From Amorphophallus konjac (lineage: Eukaryota; Streptophyta; Magnoliopsida; Alismatales; Araceae), in NCBI GenBank assembly GCA_022559845.1, contig JAHNEJ010003545.1, positions 558,001 to 622,000 of the forward strand: a stretch of 64,000 bases of DNA. The letters are read 5' to 3'. Below the pieces are notes generated by a model, which was not told where the DNA came from, made no database searches, and saw nothing but the letters and a program-made list of their open reading frames with translations. Shown here piece by piece: positions 58,834 to 64,000 of the stretch. The position numbers and the translations under genes are program-made. Each line of letters begins with the position of its first letter. Within the stretch, counting starts at the first letter, position 1.

Positions 58834-60300
58834 CCCACAGCCCACGTTTCTGGGTGATGTTAGCGGTCTGGGACGAACCGCCTTCATCAGGTAGCGGACG
58901 TGCGACCAACCGCCTTCACCTTTCAGCATCCCGCTTGCGAGTGCCGCTATCCTTCTCCTTTCCAAGGCTTGTAGCTCGGTCTTCCTGAGGTATTAGTCTT
59001 GGTGGCGATCATGGTCAGTTCTCTACTCCTCGTCCCCCTCTGTGTTTCATGAAAGTTCATGTCTATCAGTATGCTTACATTATTTAGTTAGGGGACGTCG
59101 CTAGATTGAAACATATATATATCTACACCCCTTTTTTGGTGATCACGGTGGGACCCCACTGCCAATCGTGCTGTGTACTGTATCACCTACTTTTTACTAT
59201 TTCTTGCCGTTGTTGAGAACCTCTGTGGGGTTTCCCGTTCCTGTTCTGGGTGTTTTCTGTGCTCTGGCGTAGAAGCGGTCTGCTGACAGCCGCTTACGTG
59301 TTGTAGCGGTCATCAGAGGACCGCTACAGGTTACTCAGGTGCGCACTCCAAAACCTTCTGCCATTGATCATTATGTGTTACGTTCTGGAGTGTTATTTTA
59401 TGTTGTCCGTGCATCTGCACGTTGTCCTCATTATTGTTATGGTTATTTCCTCTGACATATGGTTTACTGCTCGGGCCTCCCTCCGGGGTTTCTGCTCCTG
59501 TTTGGCCACTTTCTGCTTCCTGACATAACGCGGTCCTGCGCCGACCGCTTACAGGTGTTAGCGGTCATCATATGACCGCTATTGTTCGCCCAGATACGCA
59601 CCCGAGGTCCTTCTCTGTAGCCCATTGTTTCACTCCATTAAGGGCCCTGAGTGCTGTTTGTTCCCCTTTCTGTTGAAGTAATTGTTTATGTTATTGTTTT
59701 CATCTTGATTACTAGTCTTTTAGGTCAGAATTTGCATGCACTCCGGTGCGCATAGGGGCATACATCTGTTTCCATAGTAGTTGCATTCCTACCGAGGTAG
59801 GGTTTCCTCTCGTCTCCATATTCCTTGGAGCCGACTAGGGACCTTGCTGAGGGCCTCCGTAAGCCCCCGTGAGCCGTGGATTCCCACGCGGACGCCGGGC
59901 AGGTTGTACCGTTGTCATCCCCAGTCTAGGGTCTGCATTCATGAGAGAGAGAGTCCTTTAGAGTCTGTCAGTTCTCCATTCTCACCCGGTTTAGGTACCT
60001 TGTGTTGAGTGAATTCACATTTTAATTAATCCGCTAAGGTCCTAAAAGGGAACTTATAAAAATTCTCGCGCATCATCTGAAACTTGATTGGATAATTGGC
60101 TAATTCTTTTCTCATCTCTCCCCTCCTTTGTATGCTGCGGTATTATCATTTGCATTATTTTGGCAGATTAGGTCCATCTGGTCTAGTTCACCCCGGTCTG
60201 TCTCCATCTAGTCGCATCCGTCCTAGGCCCATGTCCCTCCTTGTATTTAATTGAAATTCACTGTATAAAGTCTCCATCCCCATGGAGCATTTCTCCCCCC
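58834..60300 (+). mobile_element. Rest of the LTR and leader of the Tat-like element
   Basis: No gene is seen. GCGGTC/GACCGC words occur at 58865-58915, 59272-59325 and 59528-59585, matching the word type left of element B. The block 59852-59910 (GGCCTCCGTAAG ... GGCAGGTTGTACC) matches the array LTRs. The LTR end and primer site could not be fixed because the other LTR is not in the window. Confidence 0.6.
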
Positions 60301-63300
60301 ATGCCTTATTCCTATACTTTTCCACCCTTTTACTCCCGTGTAGACTCCTCTTCCCATGCGGGCCCATCTCCTTATTCCCCCGTTGGACCCTATTCTTCTA
60401 ACGGGCATTCTTGCCCCGCCCGTGCTACTGTTGGCCCAATTGGTTCTCATCCCCACCTTCATAATCCTTCCAGGCCCATGTATTCCTCCATGCCCGGAGC
60501 GGGCTTTCCTTATTCTCAGGCCGGATCACCTTATCCGGCCCATCAATATTGTCCTGGTCTAAATTCATCATCTCCTGCTCAGGCTGGCCCACATCCTCCC
60601 CGGACTCTTCCTACCGAGGAGATGTTCGCTCAGGCCCAATGCCAGCTTGATGAATTGCAATGCCGAATTAATCCTCAAACTTCTTCGAATATTCCACTTG
60701 CATTCCGAGGTCTTCAGCTTCCCCCATGTCAACAGATTCCGGCTTATCGTCGCTATGGTGGAGTCGGTGACCCCTACGTGCATTTGAAGGAGTTCTTATA
60801 TGAGTCGGCCCAGTTCCAGAATGATCAACGCTTGATGGCCTATTTGTTTGGCCTATCTTTAGAGGGTCCGGCCAAGGATTGGTTCTTCACGTTATCGCAA
60901 GAGCAGATGGTGAATTTTCAAGCCGTTCAAGCAAGATTCATTCAGCAGTATCAGGATCAGGTTGGGCCCAGACATTCTTTGGTTGATTTGGCCCAAGAGA
61001 AGATGACGCCCGACGAGGAATTCTCCACGTTTGCCGACCGCTGGCGTCGCCTAGCCGCGCAAGTCCCGGGGCATATTTCGGAGGGCGAGCAGATCAAGAT
61101 GGTCATTTCTAATGCAACGCCCAAGCTCAGATGCATCTTAGCCCTGAATGATATCACCTCCTGGCAGCAGCTTTACAACCGAGCCCGCTTTATTAGCCAA
61201 CAACTCCCAAGTTCCCTTGACCCTAAATTCCCTCCACCTTCCGCGCCCGCTTCCTATCCATCACCCTCAGTAAGTCAGCCCTCTACTACATATCCTTTCA
61301 TGAATTGGCTTGCGACTCCCTCGCACCCGTGTGTCTCCACATATCCCTACCCCTCCATTTACCGACCCTCCACAAGTCAGCCTTGCGCCTCCTCATACCC
61401 GCATGAACCCCCACCTCCGGTCAAGGAAACACCACATCCCGAGCAGGTGGATGCCATCTGTATACCCCCTCCTCCTGCTCCGTATATGCCTTCACTGAAT
61501 CCCTCCCTTAGCCATGCGCCATTACCTACGCAACCTCCGCTTCCACCCCCGCAACCTTCTCTATCACCTTCCCATATCCCTCGACACCCACCGTACCCGA
61601 AGCGGGCTCCTTCTCCGCCGTTGCCAGAATCTTTCACAAACATTTTCAGGGCTTTGATGGCCACCCATGCGTTGCAGCTCCCTCCGGTTGTGCCTTGCCG
61701 GCCCACAGTCGGGAATTTGCTCCAGTTCTGTGAATTCCATCGTCAGCAGGGGCATTTGATTGAGGACTGTCCCGAGTTCCGGGAGGTTATTTACAGCTTG
61801 GAAGACAAGAGGATGATTGATTGGGCTGTCATACGCCAAGTTATTTTGGATCTCAGCAGCAAGCAGCAGCAGCAGCAAGACGTGCCGCCTAGGCAACCGT
61901 CCCCACTTCAAGACCAGGTGCACCCTGGTGTTTCTTTAGTTAATAAGATACCTGCTCCGTTACCTACTTCTTCCTCCATCCCATCTCCTCCACAACCTTT
62001 ACTTACCCCAGCCTCCGCTTGGGCAACCTCTCTTTCACCCTCCGTTTCCACCACCACACCTATCCCCAACGCCTCTCGACGAGTCGTGAAGATATGTCGA
62101 AGAGCGCCACCACCTGCCTCTTCCCCCACTATGCCACTACCTTCCTCTCCTCTTTCTTCCCCACCCTTACCTTCACCTCCATCCCCTTCACCTTCACCGT
62201 CTTCATCAACCACATCACTCCCTTTGCCACCCTCATCACCTTTGCCACCGCCGCCACCACTTCCTTCACTCCCCCTTTCGCCATCATCCTCTGAGCCCGA
62301 GCAGGCCGAGCCCAAACCCACACCTCCACTTTTGCCTTTACCTCCACCCATGCCCATCATCATCATTATTCCCCCATCACTTGCACCATCGCCACCCGCG
62401 CCCTTCAAACCCCCTCCTTCTAACCTTCCTCTACCACTTCCCACTTCGCAGAGCAGGTACACGCTACCTTTGGTGCCCCTTGGGTCTGGTCCCCAGGGAG
62501 ATAATGAGCCGAGCCAAGTTTCGATTGTGCATTTCAAGACTCAAGTTGTCATTTACCGCATGCCAATCTGGGTCCTGGTCCCTGGCTATTTACGGGATAA
62601 TGAGCCTGCATTTTCAGAAATGGTTGCAAAGAAGAGTTCACTCGCACTAGTGCCAGTTTCTTCACGAGCGAGGCTGATGGCAATCTCATCACTCGCTGGG
62701 GGATTCACTATCGATGCTGTTATTTCTCCTCGCTCGATTGATGTTCAGTTCACTGGTCGAGAGGGGTTCTCTACTCGGATTATGCTAACCCATACGGCCG
62801 CCCGGAGCCTGATGGATTCCCTATTCGAGGGGCAATTGGCTGCATCTTCTGCACTTTCCAAGGACATTCTGCACTTGCTGTGTAACCTCCCTCAATTTAT
62901 TAGCATGCTGGTCACGTCAACGCCGCGTATTGATCTCTCTCAGCTTTGTCCTACTCTTCTAGTACGGGAGTCATGCTTCGAGCCAGATTACCGAGTGGAG
63001 TTGCCGAACCTCTATGTTCTAGTGCCAAGAGACAAAACTCCGTGGCTCCATGATATTCATTCAGTTGAGAAGTTGTTTGCCCAAGGATGTCTACATCTTG
63101 TTAGCACTGGGGGTCTAGGGGCAGCCGCCCCAATGAAGCTGCATATTCATGACCGGGCCAGGCCATCTGCCAAGTGGGCCCGCTATTTGAGAAGACATTA
63201 CAGATTGAGGAGCCCGGGAAGCCGAGCCCGCGCCAGGCGGCGTTGTTTCAAGAAGATGGCGGCTAAGAAGAGGCGGCGACGTAAGTTCAAGGGCCGTCAG

Positions 63301-63837
63301 TTGGGCACTCAGGAGTCCACTGCCTCATCTCCTTCTTCCATCCATTCATCTTTTCTATTGCTCAGTTCTTATCCGTGGGTGGTGTACCTTCCACCACCTG
63401 ACCATATTTCCACCATCTTTTCCTATCCTCACCATTCTAGGCCTCGGCCTATGTCTTCCTCTTCCCCTGAGTCAGGGGCATCTTCTAGTTTTTCTTCCCG
63501 GACATGTCCGGATTTCACTGCTCGTCTCTTTCCCCCAACCTTGTTAGGAATCCCTTGCGCTCGTTCCCCGACCTTGTCGGGTGATTTTTCTGATCCTTCC
63601 GCGATTTTGTCGGGTGGTTTCCATTTCTTTTCCCCGACCTTGTCGGGTGTTCATACATTCTCTTCCCCGCCTCTGTCGAGTGATCGCTATTCCTCTTCTC
63701 TGACCACGTCGGATGATCATTATCCTTCTTTCTTGTCTTCACAGTTATCTTTTCGATGTCTTTCTGTTCTTTCTGTCTCACCCTTTCAAGGTCATTACCC
63801 TTTTTCTTGCTGTTCTCGAGGCTTTAGCCCACCTTGA
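60301..63837 (+). CDS. Gag-like polyprotein of the Tat/Ogre-like Ty3 element
   Basis: An uninterrupted 1178-residue frame from ATG 60301 (the frame also opens slightly upstream from a TTG). The N-terminus is Pro/Ser/Tyr-rich. A retrotransposon gag domain spans about residues 147-303 (GGVGDPYVHLKEFL, LSLEGPAKDWFFTL, FIQQYQDQVGPRHSLVDL, EEFSTFADRWRRL). A Cys/His motif of plant Tat type, CEFHRQQGHLIEDC, lies near residue 477, between two very Pro-rich stretches. A globular-looking part follows at about 720-955 that I do not recognise. It leads to a basic patch near 960-1002 (KKRRRRKFKGRQ). The last ~110 residues are encoded by a stem-loop array and may not be true coding sequence. Protease or pol would lie beyond the window. 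Confidence 0.75.
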   Translation: MPYSYTFPPFYSRVDSSSHAGPSPYSPVGPYSSNGHSCPARATVGPIGSHPHLHNPSRPMYSSMPGAGFPYSQAGSPYPAHQYCPGLNSSSPAQAGPHPPRTLPTEEMFAQAQCQLDELQCRINPQTSSNIPLAFRGLQLPPCQQIPAYRRYGGVGDPYVHLKEFLYESAQFQNDQRLMAYLFGLSLEGPAKDWFFTLSQEQMVNFQAVQARFIQQYQDQVGPRHSLVDLAQEKMTPDEEFSTFADRWRRLAAQVPGHISEGEQIKMVISNATPKLRCILALNDITSWQQLYNRARFISQQLPSSLDPKFPPPSAPASYPSPSVSQPSTTYPFMNWLATPSHPCVSTYPYPSIYRPSTSQPCASSYPHEPPPPVKETPHPEQVDAICIPPPPAPYMPSLNPSLSHAPLPTQPPLPPPQPSLSPSHIPRHPPYPKRAPSPPLPESFTNIFRALMATHALQLPPVVPCRPTVGNLLQFCEFHRQQGHLIEDCPEFREVIYSLEDKRMIDWAVIRQVILDLSSKQQQQQDVPPRQPSPLQDQVHPGVSLVNKIPAPLPTSSSIPSPPQPLLTPASAWATSLSPSVSTTTPIPNASRRVVKICRRAPPPASSPTMPLPSSPLSSPPLPSPPSPSPSPSSSTTSLPLPPSSPLPPPPPLPSLPLSPSSSEPEQAEPKPTPPLLPLPPPMPIIIIIPPSLAPSPPAPFKPPPSNLPLPLPTSQSRYTLPLVPLGSGPQGDNEPSQVSIVHFKTQVVIYRMPIWVLVPGYLRDNEPAFSEMVAKKSSLALVPVSSRARLMAISSLAGGFTIDAVISPRSIDVQFTGREGFSTRIMLTHTAARSLMDSLFEGQLAASSALSKDILHLLCNLPQFISMLVTSTPRIDLSQLCPTLLVRESCFEPDYRVELPNLYVLVPRDKTPWLHDIHSVEKLFAQGCLHLVSTGGLGAAAPMKLHIHDRARPSAKWARYLRRHYRLRSPGSRARARRRCFKKMAAKKRRRRKFKGRQLGTQESTASSPSSIHSSFLLLSSYPWVVYLPPPDHISTIFSYPHHSRPRPMSSSSPESGASSSFSSRTCPDFTARLFPPTLLGIPCARSPTLSGDFSDPSAILSGGFHFFSPTLSGVHTFSSPPLSSDRYSSSLTTSDDHYPSFLSSQLSFRCLSVLSVSPFQGHYPFSCCSRGFSPP

Positions 63838-63925
63838 TCTCAGTTAATCCTTGTTTATTCTGTATCGGGTTCCTTGTTATCAGGGCCTCAATGCCTTAAC
63901 GAGGGAGTTCTAGCCCTCGTCTCTC
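63500..63925 (+). repeat. Array of short CCCGAC-GTCGGGTG stem-loops
   Basis: About seven units, at about 30-38 bp spacing from 63500 to 63715, of the form CCCCGACCTTGTCGGGTG (for example 63567, 63630) with variants such as CCCGGACATGTCCGG and CCGCCTCTGTCGAGTG. A further hairpin ACGAGGG ... CCCTCGT sits at 63899-63920. It overlaps the ORF end and continues past its stop. Confidence 0.7.
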
Positions 63926-64000
63926 TTCCTTTTTATCCCTTCTTCGTCCAGTGTGATGTCTGCCACTCCTCTGTGTCGAGGAATCTAATCATTTGCTCTC
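63838..64000 (+). other. Right edge of window, Tat-like element continues
   Basis: Pyrimidine-rich sequence with the last hairpin of the array. No gene is seen; the element is expected to continue to the right. Confidence 0.5.

Noticed and set aside
58998..59016. Candidate primer-binding site of the Tat-like element (TGGTGGCGATCATGG)
   Set aside because: It begins TGG and resembles a tRNA complement, but no LTR end in CA precedes it and I cannot match it to a specific tRNA.
61908..62537. 209-codon minus-strand Gly-rich frame
   Set aside because: Mirror of the Pro-rich stretch of the plus-strand gag ORF; low complexity only.

Overview
The window looks like transposon-dense intergenic DNA from a flowering plant. 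I see no host gene, tRNA, rRNA or CRISPR array. The evidence for a plant is the element set: an L1-type LINE whose ORF2 ends in an RNase H domain, SIRE-like Ty1/copia gag genes, a chromodomain Ty3/gypsy (Tekay/Del-type) element, a Tat/Ogre-like Ty3 gag, and long-LTR derivatives primed by initiator tRNA-Met. I cannot place the species.

Layout and nesting, left to right. (1) 1-1691 and 7664-8024 are one old Ty3-like LTR (L0), split by a LINE (1692-7663) with a perfect 14-bp target-site duplication. (2) L0 ends inside the LTR remnant (8025-8397) of a SIRE-like, gag-only copia element (element A, to 14333). The gag gene of A is split by a 3.1-kb solo LTR (9170-12244) with a 5-bp duplication; removing the solo LTR restores the gag reading frame. 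(3) 14334-47580 is the main feature: a tandem array of one long-LTR, almost gene-less retrotransposon. It has six LTRs of about 3.63 kb alternating with five internal regions of 714-717 bp, giving a 4.34-4.36 kb period. Each internal region has a Met-tRNA primer site, a small CCHC zinc-knuckle ORF and a polypurine tract. (4) LTR1 of the array is split by a complete but dead Tekay-type element (17353-26691, coding on the minus strand). (5) LTR6 is cut at 47581 by a Tat/Ogre-like element whose LTR and gag fill the right end of the window. (6) That element is split by element B (48627-58828), a complete copia element of the same gag-only type as A, with 2.7-kb LTRs and a TCGAA duplication.

Relative age from nesting: element A is older than L0, the solo LTR and the array. 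L0 is older than the LINE. The array is older than the Tekay and Tat-like elements, and the Tat-like element is older than B. The mobile genes form no shared pathway. Autonomous-type machinery (RT, RNase H, integrase) exists only as broken copies in the LINE and the Tekay-type element. The array and elements A and B carry only gag-type RNA-binding functions, so they would need enzymes in trans.

Beyond gene content, two patterns stand out. The array shows a higher-order, three-unit periodicity in its variants. In addition, every LTR family here carries clusters of short, CpG-containing inverted words or small stem-loops, with a family-specific word. Examples are GTCGAC, GCGTCAACGC, GCGGTC/GACCGC and GTGACGG/CCGTCAC; element B also has about 19 spaced copies of a word near AAGTCTGTACA. 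All similarity statements are by eye; no alignment or database search was run.
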